From: Oscillospiraceae bacterium
Lineage (GTDB): Bacteria > Bacillota > Clostridia > Oscillospirales > Ruminococcaceae
DNA: 64,000 bases
Assembly: GCA_009776305.1 (NCBI GenBank)
Contig: WRLY01000005.1
Location: 62,001-126,000, forward strand
Direction of reading: 5' to 3'
Under the pieces are notes generated by a model. The model saw only the letters and a program-made list of their open reading frames with translations, was not told where the DNA came from and searched no databases. The position numbers and the translations under genes are program-made. How positions within the stretch are numbered: position 1 is the stretch's first letter; each line of letters opens with the position of its first letter. Of the stretch, positions 24,266 to 33,055 are shown one piece after another.

Positions 24266-25051
24266 ATGGAAAAAATAGAGTTAGAAGAAAAAAAACAACA
24301 GGTAACTTCAGACCAACCCGAAACGAGTGAATTGCCGCCTGAAATCAACGAGCCGTTACCGGATGACAGTCGGTTTAACTTTAAGACCGAAGTTTTTGAG
24401 GGACCGCTGGATTTAATGCTTACGCTGATTTCAAAGCATAAGCTTAACATAACCGATATAAAAATATCGGTGCTTTTAGAGCAGTTTTTGTTTTATCTTG
24501 ACGCAATGCGGGAAGCTGACATAGAAATAGCAGGCGAGTTTTTGGAAATGGCGGCGCGGCTTATATATATGAAAAGCGCGGCGCTTTTACCCAAGCACGA
24601 GCTTGAGGAGCTTAAAAAAGAGCTTCAACATTCTTTGGAGGAATATCTGCTTTATAAAAGGGCGGCGGCAAGACTGCTTGAAATTTATGAGGGCTCGGAC
24701 ATATTCACGCGGGAGCCGGAGGAATTACCGCCCGACAACGAGTATCGCGGCTGTCATACTACGGACGAGCTTTTGGAGGCGTTGAGGGGTGTTGTAGGCA
24801 GGGACAGGGCGGCGGTTGCGCCGCTTGTGTTCAAGCCTGTTTCGGAGCAGAAATACGTCAGTATTTTTTCTAAAATCATTTTTATATTAAAGCAAATCAA
24901 AAACGGCGGACAGTTCAGGATTACCCAATTCTACGCAGGCGGAACTCGCTCCGAAAAAACGGCGGTTTTCCTCGCCCTGCTGGAATTATCCGCCCATGGA
25001 CGCATTATTTTCTCCGAGGACGGGGAGACCGTTGAGGTAATAAAGAGGTAA
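24266..25051 (+). CDS. scpA: Segregation and condensation protein ScpA
   Basis: A 261-residue kleisin that binds SMC heads. The N-terminal ~30 residues are acidic. The conserved start of the domain is FEGPLDLMLTLISKHKLNITD, followed by YLDAMREADIEIAGEFLEMA and AARLIYMKSAALLP. The C-terminal winged helix ends FLALLELSAHGRIIFSEDGE. With ScpB it completes the SMC condensin complex for chromosome segregation. It begins three bases after the M50-like gene with only a weak AAGGT site, so coupling is likely. Confidence 0.96.
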   Translation: MEKIELEEKKQQVTSDQPETSELPPEINEPLPDDSRFNFKTEVFEGPLDLMLTLISKHKLNITDIKISVLLEQFLFYLDAMREADIEIAGEFLEMAARLIYMKSAALLPKHELEELKKELQHSLEEYLLYKRAAARLLEIYEGSDIFTREPEELPPDNEYRGCHTTDELLEALRGVVGRDRAAVAPLVFKPVSEQKYVSIFSKIIFILKQIKNGGQFRITQFYAGGTRSEKTAVFLALLELSAHGRIIFSEDGETVEVIKR

Positions 25052-25092
25052 CGGCGGTATGCGGATAATTAATATTAATAGGAGATTTGTAA

Positions 25093-25176
25093 ATGCAAGA
25101 AAAAATATTTTTATGGCTCATTGATGCCGGTAAAGGAATGGTGGGAAAATGGAACTACCGGAAGGAATCGCGATAA
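25093..25176 (+). CDS. Possible 27-residue small ORF overlapping the scpB start
   Basis: ATG at 25093 opens 27 codons (starts MQEKIFLWLIDAGKG) ending TAA at 25174-25176, 28 bases inside scpB in another frame. TAGGAGA ends nine bases before the ATG, a better ribosome-binding site than the one visible for scpB itself. It could be a coupling ORF for scpB or a small amphipathic peptide. No relative recognised. Confidence 0.4.
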   Translation: MQEKIFLWLIDAGKGMVGKWNYRKESR

Positions 25177-25757
25177 TCGAGGCAATCCTTTTCGCGGCGG
25201 GAGAGCCGGTCGCCTTGGACAGGCTTTCGGAGGCGGCGGAAATTGATGCCGAAACCGTAACAAAGCTTATAGGGCAGCTTGAAAGAAAATACAATGTTTC
25301 CGACAGCGGGCTTAGGGTTATACGCCTTGAAGACAGTTATCAGATTACCACGCGGGTGGAATATGCGCCATTCATAAAAACCGCCCTTGAAATAAAAAGG
25401 CACGCTCCGCTCTCGCAGGCGGCGCTTGAAGTACTGTCGGTAGTCGCCTACAATCAGCCCGTGACCAAGGCTTATGTTGAGCAAATCAGGGGGGTTGACA
25501 GCAATAGCGTGGTCAATTCACTTGCCGAGCGCGGACTTATTGAAGAGGCGGGACGTTTGGAGCTTCCCGGCAGACCCGTGACCTACAAAACGACTTCGGT
25601 ATTTTTACGTTGTTTCGGTTTAAATGACATTGAGCAACTCCCGCCTTTTCCAGACGAGGAAGGGCAGATGCGGCTTGACGAGCCTGATATGGCGGAAATT
25701 GCGGAAATACCCGAAATTGCGAAAAATATGGAAATTACGGCGGAAACGGAGTTATGA
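25149..25757 (+). CDS. scpB: Segregation and condensation protein ScpB
   Basis: A 202-residue tandem winged-helix protein that binds ScpA. Typical regions: AIIEAILFAAGEPVALDRL, ALEVLSVVAYNQPVTKAYVE, QIRGVDSNSVVNSLAERGLI and GRPVTYKTTSVFLRCFGL. The C-terminal ~30 residues contain MAEIAEIPEIAKNMEI, a small repeat of no known meaning. Its stop overlaps the next gene (ATGA), showing tight coupling. The 97-base gap to scpA contains a small ORF. Confidence 0.95.
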   Translation: MELPEGIAIIEAILFAAGEPVALDRLSEAAEIDAETVTKLIGQLERKYNVSDSGLRVIRLEDSYQITTRVEYAPFIKTALEIKRHAPLSQAALEVLSVVAYNQPVTKAYVEQIRGVDSNSVVNSLAERGLIEEAGRLELPGRPVTYKTTSVFLRCFGLNDIEQLPPFPDEEGQMRLDEPDMAEIAEIPEIAKNMEITAETEL

Positions 25758-26518
25758 TTGCTTTAATTATAATCGGCGCGATTATATTACTTGTTGCGCT
25801 TATATTATCACTGCCGCTTATTTTTGTTGTGGATTATCAAAAACAGGCAGAAATAAAAATACGCTTATTGTTTTTTGATTTACTGAAAGAAAAAAAAGAA
25901 AAAAAGAAAAAATCAAAACGCGGAGATGGAGGTTCGCCGCAGTCGGTACAACATACTGAAAAACCTGACGTTGCAAAAACAACAAAATCTGTGCAAAAAC
26001 AAAGCGGCGAGCCGCCGCGAGCAAAATTTAACCAAACCGCTAAAACAAATGAAAAGATAAAACCCGAAAAGCCTAAAAAAGCCAAAAAAAATATTCCCGA
26101 CATAGATTTCGCGTTAATCAAAATGATAGTAAACAGCTTTGCGCGGCAATTAAAGAAGCTTATGAAGAAAATTAAAATAACAGAGCTTTATATAAACAGT
26201 ATCGTCGGAGGCTCGGACGCGGCAAGGGCGGCTCTAAATTACGGGCTTCAAAGCGCGGCAATTCATTCGGCTTTAGCCTGGCTTAAATCAATTTCAAGCG
26301 TTCGGGTAGAGCAAATCAATATTCAGCCCGATTTTATGCGTGAGGATTCGGATTTTTTCCTGCATTTTAAGGCGAGAATAAAAATAGGCACAGTGATTTT
26401 ATGCGCGCTTGCTTTTCTTATAAAATTGCTGAAACATAAGGTAAAGGAACCTCGCAGTATTCAAAACAGTTCTCAAAAAAATTCTGAAAAAAGTGCCGCG
26501 AAAACAGTAAAGGCATAA
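25754..26518 (+). CDS. DUF2953 membrane-anchored protein (YtfI-like)
   Basis: 254 residues. An N-terminal helix (IALIIIGAIILLVALILSL) anchors it; a long Lys/Glu/Pro-rich low-complexity linker (residues ~48-118) follows; the C-terminal half (KKIKITELYINSIVGGSDAA, then YGLQSAAIHSALAW) is the DUF2953 domain. In Bacillus the homologue ytfI precedes ytfJ (gerW), and the same order is seen here. The start overlaps scpB by four bases. The linker is longer and more basic than I would expect. Function unknown, probably sporulation-related by context. Confidence 0.82.
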   Translation: MIALIIIGAIILLVALILSLPLIFVVDYQKQAEIKIRLLFFDLLKEKKEKKKKSKRGDGGSPQSVQHTEKPDVAKTTKSVQKQSGEPPRAKFNQTAKTNEKIKPEKPKKAKKNIPDIDFALIKMIVNSFARQLKKLMKKIKITELYINSIVGGSDAARAALNYGLQSAAIHSALAWLKSISSVRVEQINIQPDFMREDSDFFLHFKARIKIGTVILCALAFLIKLLKHKVKEPRSIQNSSQKNSEKSAAKTVKA

Positions 26519-26534
26519 CGAAAGGACAGACAAA

Positions 26535-26921
26535 ATGGCGGAACATTTACAAGGGCTTTTGAGCTCTTCTATGGAAAAAATAAGGGATTTGGTAGACGTA
26601 AACGCGATTATCGGCGACCCTATAACATCTCCCGACGGTACGATTATCATACCCGTATCAAAAGTAACTTTCGGGTTTGTTTCGGGCGGCTCGGACATTC
26701 CGGCAAAAGCGCCGAAAGACGTTTTTGCGGGAGGCGCAGGCGCGGGCGTGACGATTAAGCCCCAGGCGTTTATCGTGGTTCAAAAGGACGGAGATGTGAA
26801 ACTGCTTGAAATCGGCGGCGAAAACAGTTTTATCGACGGGCTGATTACGGGAGTGCCTGATTTGATTAATAAGGTCAAAGAGGTTTTCGGCAAAATTAAA
26901 GACAAGGACGACGAAGAATAG
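26535..26921 (+). CDS. gerW: Spore protein YtfJ/GerW
   Basis: 128 residues. Signature regions: DLVDVNAIIGDPITSPDGTI, IIPVSKVTFGFVSGGSD, GAGAGVTIKPQAFIVV and the acidic/basic tail VKEVFGKIKDKDDEE. The protein is needed for normal germination in Bacillus and is a widespread GerW-family spore protein. GAAAGGA precedes the ATG. It follows the DUF2953 gene by 16 bases. Together with spmAB it suggests the lineage can make spores or descends from one that did. Confidence 0.93.
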   Translation: MAEHLQGLLSSSMEKIRDLVDVNAIIGDPITSPDGTIIIPVSKVTFGFVSGGSDIPAKAPKDVFAGGAGAGVTIKPQAFIVVQKDGDVKLLEIGGENSFIDGLITGVPDLINKVKEVFGKIKDKDDEE

Positions 26922-27035
26922 CGGCAGGCAAAGTCCCCAAAATCGAACAAGCAGGTCATGTACGGCAGTTTTTCCGCATAAAATAGGGATAATTACAATT
27001 ACCCTGTAATTTTATTCGGAAAGGACTGACCTGTT

Positions 27036-28181
27036 TTGAAGAAACCTTTGTTTTTTATATCGGTTGTCATTTTGTTTTTGGCGTTTTCCGCATTTACTGT
27101 ATATGCCGCCGAGAACCAAGACTGGCAGCCGAGCGTTTCAGCGGCGTCTGCGATTCTTATAAACGCCGATACGGGCGCTGTTATTTTTGAGAAGAACTCG
27201 CTTGAGCAAAGGGCTATGGCAAGCACTACCAAAATCATGACCACATTGCTTACGCTTGAGGCAGGGGAACTTGACCGCAGTTTTACGGTTGACAGTTTCG
27301 CCATTCGGGTGGAGGGCTCTTCAATGGGGCTACGCGAGGGCGATATAGTGACAAGGCGGGCGCTTTGCTACGGTATGATGCTACCTTCGGGCAATGACGC
27401 GGCGCAGGCGGCGGCAGTCAGCGTAGCGGGAAGTCTGCCTGAATTTGTCAAGCTCATGAACGATAAAGCGGTGCGCCTTGGGCTTAATGACACAAGTTTT
27501 GCCAATCCGTCGGGGCTTGACGCCTACGGGCATTATTCCACAGCTTATGACCTTGCGATTTTAACCATGGAAGCCATGAAAAACCGCGAATTCTCTGAAA
27601 TTACCGCACGGCAGTCAATGCAGGTTAATTTCGGAAATCCGCCGTTTAACCGTTGGCTTTATAACAATAATCGCTTGCTTTATATGTACAACGGCACAAT
27701 AGGCACAAAAACCGGTTTTACCGACAACGCGGGGCGTTGTTTGGTTTCGGCGGCACGGCGGGACGGGGTAACGCTGATTGCGGTTACGCTGAACGCCCCG
27801 AATGACTGGAGAGACCATTCGAGCATGTTTGATTACGGCTTTTCCAAGGTGAGAAATCAGGTTGTAGACTATGATTTGTCGGCGTTTTATGTAAACGTTA
27901 TAGGCGGAGAAACGGAAAAGGCGAGCCTCGCGCTTAAAGAGCCGCCGACATTGCCTTTAAGTGATGATGAAATGCGGCTTGTGGAGGTTCGAGCAGTAAC
28001 ATCGCCATTTATTTACGCCGGGTTTGAGAAAGGCGAACGGGTGGGGAATTTGCTGTTTTATTATAACGGCAGACTTTTAAAAACAGTGCCGCTTGTGACG
28101 TCTGAAAGCACTGAATTTCCCGGGGAAAAATTGCACCCCGCTGTAGCTTTCGGGCAGTTTTGGCGCAGAAATTTGTTTTAG
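27036..28181 (+). CDS. D-alanyl-D-alanine carboxypeptidase (DacF/PBP5 type)
   Basis: A 381-residue S11 penicillin-binding protein. It has a signal peptide (KKPLFFISVVILFLAFSAF). The active-site SxxK is STTK in RAMASTTKIMTT, SxN is SGN in MLPSGNDAAQ, and KTG is in GTKTGFTDNAG. The C-terminal beta domain (~285-375) is present, but the last residues lack an evident amphipathic anchor. It trims the terminal D-Ala of peptidoglycan stem peptides. Start codon is TTG; AAAGGA lies before it, and the signal peptide begins there. The 114-base gap upstream shows nothing but short palindromes. Confidence 0.94.
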   Translation: MKKPLFFISVVILFLAFSAFTVYAAENQDWQPSVSAASAILINADTGAVIFEKNSLEQRAMASTTKIMTTLLTLEAGELDRSFTVDSFAIRVEGSSMGLREGDIVTRRALCYGMMLPSGNDAAQAAAVSVAGSLPEFVKLMNDKAVRLGLNDTSFANPSGLDAYGHYSTAYDLAILTMEAMKNREFSEITARQSMQVNFGNPPFNRWLYNNNRLLYMYNGTIGTKTGFTDNAGRCLVSAARRDGVTLIAVTLNAPNDWRDHSSMFDYGFSKVRNQVVDYDLSAFYVNVIGGETEKASLALKEPPTLPLSDDEMRLVEVRAVTSPFIYAGFEKGERVGNLLFYYNGRLLKTVPLVTSESTEFPGEKLHPAVAFGQFWRRNLF

Positions 28182-28237
28182 CGGCGATATGGCATTATTC
28201 GGATAATTATATATCGCAGGACAAGGAGAAAAATATT

Positions 28238-28585
28238 ATGTTAGAAAAAATAAATCTTAAAGAAGCCGTTAATGCTGTAGAAAAGTTGTATGTTTATGAT
28301 AAAGTCGGGAATTTGAACGGTCATATATTAAGTGTTGTAAATGTTGAAAACCGCACATTGGATTTTCATATCCATGAACAATCCGATGAACTTTTTTATG
28401 TTATTGAGGGGACTTTTCACCTCGAAACAGACGAGGGACTAATAAAAATTGATGCGGGAGAATTTATAATTGTCCCAAAAGGCATGAGGCACAGACCCGT
28501 TGTAAAAGAATTATCAAAATTTTTAATGATTGAATTGGAAGGGACGCTCAATAAGGAAAATAGCGGTGATTTATATGAGGATTAA
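28238..28585 (+). CDS. Single-domain cupin protein
   Basis: 115 residues. Cupin motif 1 is FHIHEQSDELFYVIEGTFHL with both histidines and the glutamate of the metal site, and motif 2 is GEFIIVPKGMRHRPV. Such proteins bind a divalent metal; the ligand and reaction are unknown. The start follows AAGGAGA; a longer frame overlapping dacF lacks such a site. It separates the carboxypeptidase from the biotin genes and may be independently expressed. Confidence 0.88.
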   Translation: MLEKINLKEAVNAVEKLYVYDKVGNLNGHILSVVNVENRTLDFHIHEQSDELFYVIEGTFHLETDEGLIKIDAGEFIIVPKGMRHRPVVKELSKFLMIELEGTLNKENSGDLYED

Positions 28586-28660
28586 ATAATAAAAATAAGC
28601 ATTATTCTACAATTATAGTATTAATCAAAACCTCATTTGTAAAGGAAAGGATTTTTGAAA

Positions 28661-29044
28661 ATGGCAAGCATGAAAAGATACAGCATTACCGTTAATGGTT
28701 CGGTTTATGACGTTACGGTGGAGGAAAGTGATTCCGTTTCGGATTCGGCGGTTTTGGAAACCCGGCAAATTTCAAAATCTCACACCACCGTTTCTAAGTC
28801 CCCAACCGTTTCATCGGGAAAGCAGGGCGACATTAAAATTCAATCGCCTATGCCGGGCAATATCGTTGATATAAAGTTTAACGAGGGCGACAGGCTCGAA
28901 AAAGGCGCGGTGATTGCCGTGCTTGAAGCTATGAAGATGGAAAATGACATAGTAGCGCCGTCAAGCGGCGTGATTGCAAGTATAAACGTCAGAAAAGGTG
29001 AATCGGTTAATACAGGAACGCTGATTGCAACAATGGATAAATAA
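28661..29044 (+). CDS. Biotin carrier protein (BCCP, GcdC/MmdC-like)
   Basis: 127 residues. A short N-terminal beta region (KRYSITVNGSVYDVTVEE), a Ser/Thr-rich linker (~25-60) and a biotinyl domain with PMPGNIVDIKFNEGD and EAMKMEND, whose second Lys carries biotin. This is the gamma/carrier subunit form that accompanies OadA-type carboxyltransferases. AAAGGAAAGG precedes; the ATG at 28661 was chosen over a TTG six bases earlier, but that choice is not certain. oadA follows 60 bases later. Confidence 0.9.
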   Translation: MASMKRYSITVNGSVYDVTVEESDSVSDSAVLETRQISKSHTTVSKSPTVSSGKQGDIKIQSPMPGNIVDIKFNEGDRLEKGAVIAVLEAMKMENDIVAPSSGVIASINVRKGESVNTGTLIATMDK

Positions 29045-29104
29045 TAAGATGTTGTTATAGGTCGGGAATACACATACCCGTCCTCGCAAATAATGAGGTA
29101 AAAT

Positions 29105-30502
29105 ATGTCAAAAATCAAAATCACCGAAGTTACGCTCCGCGACGCCCACCAGTCATTAATCGCCACCCGCATGACATTGGACGAAATGTTGCCGGTGCTT
29201 CCGCTTATGGATAAGGCGGGGTTCTATTCGGCGGAGTGTTGGGGCGGCGCGACTTTTGACGCTTGCTTGCGGTTTCTTGATGAAGACCCGTGGGAAAGAC
29301 TGCGGATAATTAAGCGTGAAATGCCGAATACCAAACTGCAAATGCTTTTCAGAGGTCAGAACATGCTCGGCTACAGGCATTACGCAGACGATGTTTTGGA
29401 ATATTTCGTGCAAAAATGCGTCGGCAACGGTATTGATATAATTCGCATTTTCGACGCGCTCAACGATATACGTAATATGACGACGTCCATAAAAGCGACC
29501 AAAAAAGAGGGCGCACATTTTCAGGCGTGCATTTCCTATACGCTGAGTCCGGTTCACAGTACGGCAAAATTTGTGGAATTCGCCAAACAATTGGAGAATG
29601 AGGGCGCGGACAGTATATGTATAAAAGATATGGCGGGGCTTTTAAAGCCGTTTACTACCTATGAGCTTGTAAAGGCGCTGAAAGATGCGGTGGAAATACC
29701 TGTTCAGGTACACTCACACTATACGTCGGGAATGGCGTCCATGTCCCATTTAAAAGCCATTGAGGCGGGCGCTGATGCGGTTGACACGGCTATGTCCCCT
29801 CTCGCTATGGGTACAAGCCACATGGCGACCGAAACGCTCGTGGCGGCTTTACAGGGTACAGAGTATGATACGGGATTGGATTTAGCGGTTCTGACCGAAA
29901 TAAGGGATTATTTCGAGAAACTGCGTGAAAAATACTTGAAAAACGGTCTGCTTGACCCTAAGGTTATGGGCGTTGACGCAAACACGTTGCGCTATCAGGT
30001 TCCGGGCGGAATGTTGTCGAATTTGGTTTCACAGCTTAAACAGGCGGGAAAAGCCGACAGGTTTGAAGAGGTTTTGAAAGAAATCCCACGTGTAAGGGAA
30101 GATTCGGGTTATCCGCCGCTTGTAACCCCCACATCGCAGATTGTAGGCACGCAGGCGGTGTTCAACGTGATTAACGGCGAACGGTACAAGAGCGTCACAA
30201 AAGAGTTTAAGGGACTTGTAAAAGGCGAATACGGACAAACCCCCGAAGCTATCAGCTCCGAATTCAGAAAAAAAATCATCGGCGACGAAGAACCTGTTCT
30301 TTGCCGTCCAGCCGATTTAATTCAACCCGAGCTTGAAAAACTCAAAGCCGAAGCGGCAAAATGGGCGCAACAGGACGAAGATGTATTAAGTTACGCCATG
30401 TTCGGGCAGGTGGCTGAGAAGTTTTTCGAGAAACGCAGCGACAGGCAAAACGGCATAGATAACATCAATAAAGACGCCGAAAATAAGGTTTTGACGGTTT
30501 AG
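29105..30502 (+). CDS. oadA: Oxaloacetate decarboxylase alpha subunit / carboxyltransferase
   Basis: A 465-residue biotin-dependent carboxyltransferase. Signature TEVTLRDAHQSLIATRM, substrate-pocket LQMLFRGQNMLGYRHY, metal ligands in VHSHYTSGM, the catalytic Lys region CIKDMAGLL and PGGMLSNLV. No biotinyl domain is fused; the preceding BCCP supplies it. In sodium-pump systems a membrane beta subunit completes the enzyme, but none is in the window. It may work with a beta subunit elsewhere or as a transcarboxylase. A complete pyruvate carboxylase is also present (14160-17588), so the two carboxyltransferases must differ in role. Confidence 0.93.
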   Translation: MSKIKITEVTLRDAHQSLIATRMTLDEMLPVLPLMDKAGFYSAECWGGATFDACLRFLDEDPWERLRIIKREMPNTKLQMLFRGQNMLGYRHYADDVLEYFVQKCVGNGIDIIRIFDALNDIRNMTTSIKATKKEGAHFQACISYTLSPVHSTAKFVEFAKQLENEGADSICIKDMAGLLKPFTTYELVKALKDAVEIPVQVHSHYTSGMASMSHLKAIEAGADAVDTAMSPLAMGTSHMATETLVAALQGTEYDTGLDLAVLTEIRDYFEKLREKYLKNGLLDPKVMGVDANTLRYQVPGGMLSNLVSQLKQAGKADRFEEVLKEIPRVREDSGYPPLVTPTSQIVGTQAVFNVINGERYKSVTKEFKGLVKGEYGQTPEAISSEFRKKIIGDEEPVLCRPADLIQPELEKLKAEAAKWAQQDEDVLSYAMFGQVAEKFFEKRSDRQNGIDNINKDAENKVLTV

Positions 30503-30664
30503 TTGCGGTCAGTGTTGAAAGCCAGTTAAAAACTTCTATGTCAATTATACAACGGTGTTGAAAGTTTCTTGTATATTTATTACAAATAGCAAGTATAATA
30601 TTTATGGTTATTGAACGAAAAGGGAGAATATTACGTCAAATGGAAAGAAAACTCAAAATCCCTG

Positions 30665-30693
30665 TTGACTTAATTTGAATTTCAATATATACT
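30665..30693 (+). promoter_or_regulatory. Sigma-A promoter of ptsH
   Basis: TTGACT (30665-30670), 17 bases, TATACT (30688-30693), 39 bases upstream of the HPr start. No hairpin terminator was found in 30503-30664 after oadA. Confidence 0.78.
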
Positions 30694-30732
30694 GTATAGG
30701 TGAGTAAGTACATTAGATGGAGGGATACGTAT

Positions 30733-30996
30733 ATGCTCTTTAAGGAAATTACTGTTACAAATCAAGTGGGTCTGCACGCGAGACCGGCAACTTTTTTTAT
30801 TCAAAAGGCTAATGAGTATAAGTCGTCAATTTGGGTAGAAAAAGAGGGACGCAGAGTCAACGCTAAAAGTTTGCTGGGTATTTTGTCTCTTGGTATCATA
30901 GGCAACACAGACATTCGTATTCTCGCAGACGGACCGGACGAGCAGATTGCCGTTGATGGCTTGGCTAAGTTGGTTGAAAGCGGATTCGCTGAATAA
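30733..30996 (+). CDS. ptsH: Phosphocarrier protein HPr
   Basis: 87 residues. His15 lies in GLHARPA and Ser46 in NAKSLLGILSLGI. Both the PTS phosphorylation site and the HPr-kinase site are kept, so this is HPr and not Crh. GGAGGG precedes the ATG at 30733; an upstream GTG gives a longer frame without support. It passes phosphate from enzyme I to sugar transporters and regulates catabolite control through P-Ser-HPr. No ptsI follows; the gene is monocistronic with its own promoter and terminator. Confidence 0.95.
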   Translation: MLFKEITVTNQVGLHARPATFFIQKANEYKSSIWVEKEGRRVNAKSLLGILSLGIIGNTDIRILADGPDEQIAVDGLAKLVESGFAE

Positions 30997-31051
30997 GACC
31001 CTTTGCAGGGCAAACGACAATTAAGAGAGTAAAAATGATTGCGCGTGAATG

Positions 31052-31086
31052 AAACCGCCGGCTTTCATAATAAGCGGGCGGTTTTT
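31052..31086 (+). terminator. Terminator after ptsH
   Basis: AAACCGCC (31052-31059) and GGCGGTTT (31077-31084) with an inner GGCTT/AAGC pairing, followed by T residues. Distance from the ptsH stop is 55 bases. Confidence 0.85.
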
Positions 31087-31188
31087 GACGCTCAAGTTCT
31101 AAATCACAATTACGCATATTTATGCAAATTACACAAATAATAGCAAAACAATGTTACTTTTTTCTACGCATAATTTTTGAAAAAGCTA

Positions 31189-31217
31189 TTGAAAAATGTT
31201 ATTCGTTGTAGTATAAT
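31189..31217 (+). promoter_or_regulatory. Promoter of the S10-spc-alpha ribosomal operon
   Basis: TTGAAA (31189-31194), 17 bases, TATAAT (31212-31217). Expected transcript start is near 31224, giving a ~100-base leader before rpsJ. The leader holds a hairpin CACACG/CGTGTG (31251-31256/31261-31266). This is the only strong promoter found before rpsJ, so it may drive up to 17 kb. Confidence 0.8.
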
Positions 31218-31326
31218 GAAATTTGCGCGTTGCTGTTCTGCAAAATGAAACACACGGCAGCGTGTGGATAATAAAACGCAAAACACGCCTAACTCTTCTA
31301 ATTATAGTCAGAAAGGGGAAAAAAGC

Positions 31327-31638
31327 TTGGCAGTTAAAGAAAAAGTAAGGATTAAGGTCAAGGGCTACGAGCACGGCATAGTTGACGCCGCATCCGCTAA
31401 AATAGTCGAAACGGCAAAACGCACCGGTTCACGCGTGGCAGGACCTATTCCGCTTCCCACTAACAAGGAAGTTATTACCATTCTCCGCGCCGTACACAAG
31501 TATAAGGACAGCAGAGAACAGTTTGAAATGCGGACGCACAAACGTCTTATAGACGTGATTCGTCCTACAAACAAAACAGTGGAAGCCCTTCAGAATCTTG
31601 AGCTTCCGGCCGGCGTTGAAATTTCAATGGAGTTTTAA
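31327..31638 (+). CDS. rpsJ: 30S ribosomal protein S10 (NusE)
   Basis: 103 residues, normal for S10. [37 protein letters not shown] and [10 protein letters not shown] are diagnostic. Start codon is TTG with AAAGGGG nine bases before it; the frame stays open upstream to 31264, but S10 homology begins at the TTG. First gene of the operon; S10 also acts in antitermination as NusE. Confidence 0.96.
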   Translation: MAVKEKVRIKVKGYEHGIVDAASAKIVETAKRTGSRVAGPIPLPTNKEVITILRAVHKYKDSREQFEMRTHKRLIDVIRPTNKTVEALQNLELPAGVEISMEF

Positions 31639-31671
31639 CGAACAATTGACAACTGACAATTATTCGTTTAA

Positions 31672-31744
31672 CCGGTCAAGTTGCCGAAAGTGTAAAGCAT
31701 TGCAGAACCCCGCTGTGGCGGGTAATGTGTGCCGAGGCATCCGG
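31672..31744 (+). promoter_or_regulatory. Structured intergenic region before rplC (candidate r-protein leader)
   Basis: The 137-base rpsJ-rplC gap contains nested complementary segments: CCGG/CCGG (31672-31675/31741-31744), GCC/GGC (31683-31685/31736-31738), CATT/AATG (31698-31701/31724-31727) and CCCGC/GCGGG (31709-31713/31718-31722) with a TGTG loop. This suits an RNA element at which L3 or L4 could regulate the operon. I did not match it to a known family. Confidence 0.5.
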
Positions 31745-31775
31745 TAACCAATAACCAATATAGGAGGAAACCCAA

Positions 31776-32411
31776 ATGAAAAAGGGGTTAATCGGAAAGA
31801 AAATCGGGATGACCCAGATTTTCTCCGAGACGGGGAAAGTAATCCCCGTAACGGTAGTCGAAGCCGGTCCCTGCGTCGTTGTACAAAAGAAAACCGATGA
31901 GAACGACGGTTACACGGCTTTACAACTCGGCTACGGCGACATTTCGCCTAAGGGCGTTAATAAGCCCTCGCAAGGACATTTCAAGAAAAATGACCTGCCC
32001 TTTAAGCGCCACTTGAGAGAATTCAAGCTCGCCGGCGCGGAAGAATTAAATATCGGCGATGTGCTTAAAGCCGACGTTTTCAATGAAGGGGACGTAATTG
32101 ACGTTTCCGGTGTAAGCAAAGGTAAAGGCTTTCAAGGTACAATTAAGCGCCACAACACCTCGAGAATTAAAGAAACCCACGGTTCGGGTCCTACGCACCG
32201 CCATGCCGGTTCTATGGGCGCCTGCTCCGACCCGTCAAGGATTTTCAAAGGCAAAAAGATGCCGGGGCACATGGGTTCTGAAAAAACAACCGTGCAAAAC
32301 CTTACTGTAGTAAAGGTTGACGCGGAGAATAACTTAATCGCGGTAAAGGGTGCAATCCCCGGTCCTAAGGGTGGGGTAGTCTGCATAACCGATGCGGTTA
32401 AAAACGCATAG
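31776..32411 (+). CDS. rplC: 50S ribosomal protein L3
   Basis: 211 residues. [20 protein letters not shown] at the start, [13 protein letters not shown] and the loop [20 protein letters not shown] that reaches the peptidyl transferase centre. A perfect AGGAGG lies before the ATG. Confidence 0.97.
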   Translation: MKKGLIGKKIGMTQIFSETGKVIPVTVVEAGPCVVVQKKTDENDGYTALQLGYGDISPKGVNKPSQGHFKKNDLPFKRHLREFKLAGAEELNIGDVLKADVFNEGDVIDVSGVSKGKGFQGTIKRHNTSRIKETHGSGPTHRHAGSMGACSDPSRIFKGKKMPGHMGSEKTTVQNLTVVKVDAENNLIAVKGAIPGPKGGVVCITDAVKNA

Positions 32412-32431
32412 TAAGAGGGAGGGAATTTAAA

Positions 32432-33055
32432 ATGGCAAAGGTATCTGTTTATGATATGAACGGCAACGAGGTTTCCACCCTTGACCTTAAAGACGAGGTT
32501 TTTGGTATAGAGCCGAATGAGTCGATTTTGCATGCGTCGGTGGTGAATTATTTAGCTAATCAGCGGCAGGGTACACAGTCCACCTTGACAAGAACCGAAG
32601 TGCGCGGCGGCGGCAAAAAGCCGTGGAGACAAAAAGGAACCGGACGCGCAAGACATGGTTCGACCAGAAGCCCCCAGTGGAGAACCGGTGGCGTGGCGCT
32701 CGGACCCAAACCGAGAAACTACAGATATTCACTTAATAAAAAAGTAAGACGCATAGCCATGAAGTCGGCGCTTTCGTCAAAGGTTCAGGACGGGGAAATG
32801 ATGATACTCGACAATCTGAAAGTAGACGAATACAAGACCAAAACGATGGTGAATCTTATGAACGCGCTAAAGGTTGACAGAAAAGCGTTGCTTGTTTTAG
32901 ACAGCGTTGACGAAAAAATCATTAAAAGCGCCCGCAATATCCCCGGCGTAAAAACGACCCAGGTTAATACCCTGAACGTTTACGATATTTTGAATTATGA
33001 TAAATTCATAGTCGTGAAAGACGCCGTCTCCAAAATTGAGGAGGTGTATGCGTAA
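32432..33055 (+). CDS. rplD: 50S ribosomal protein L4
   Basis: 207 residues. KVSVYDMNGNEVSTLDL, then the extended loop RGGGKKPWRQKGTGRARHGS that lines the exit tunnel. L4 represses its own operon in some bacteria. Good GGGAGGG site; its last base is shared with the rplW start. Confidence 0.97.
   Translation: MAKVSVYDMNGNEVSTLDLKDEVFGIEPNESILHASVVNYLANQRQGTQSTLTRTEVRGGGKKPWRQKGTGRARHGSTRSPQWRTGGVALGPKPRNYRYSLNKKVRRIAMKSALSSKVQDGEMMILDNLKVDEYKTKTMVNLMNALKVDRKALLVLDSVDEKIIKSARNIPGVKTTQVNTLNVYDILNYDKFIVVKDAVSKIEEVYA

Noticed and set aside
28661-30502. Complete sodium-pumping oxaloacetate decarboxylase operon
   Set aside because: Only the carrier and alpha subunits are present; no beta-subunit gene follows.
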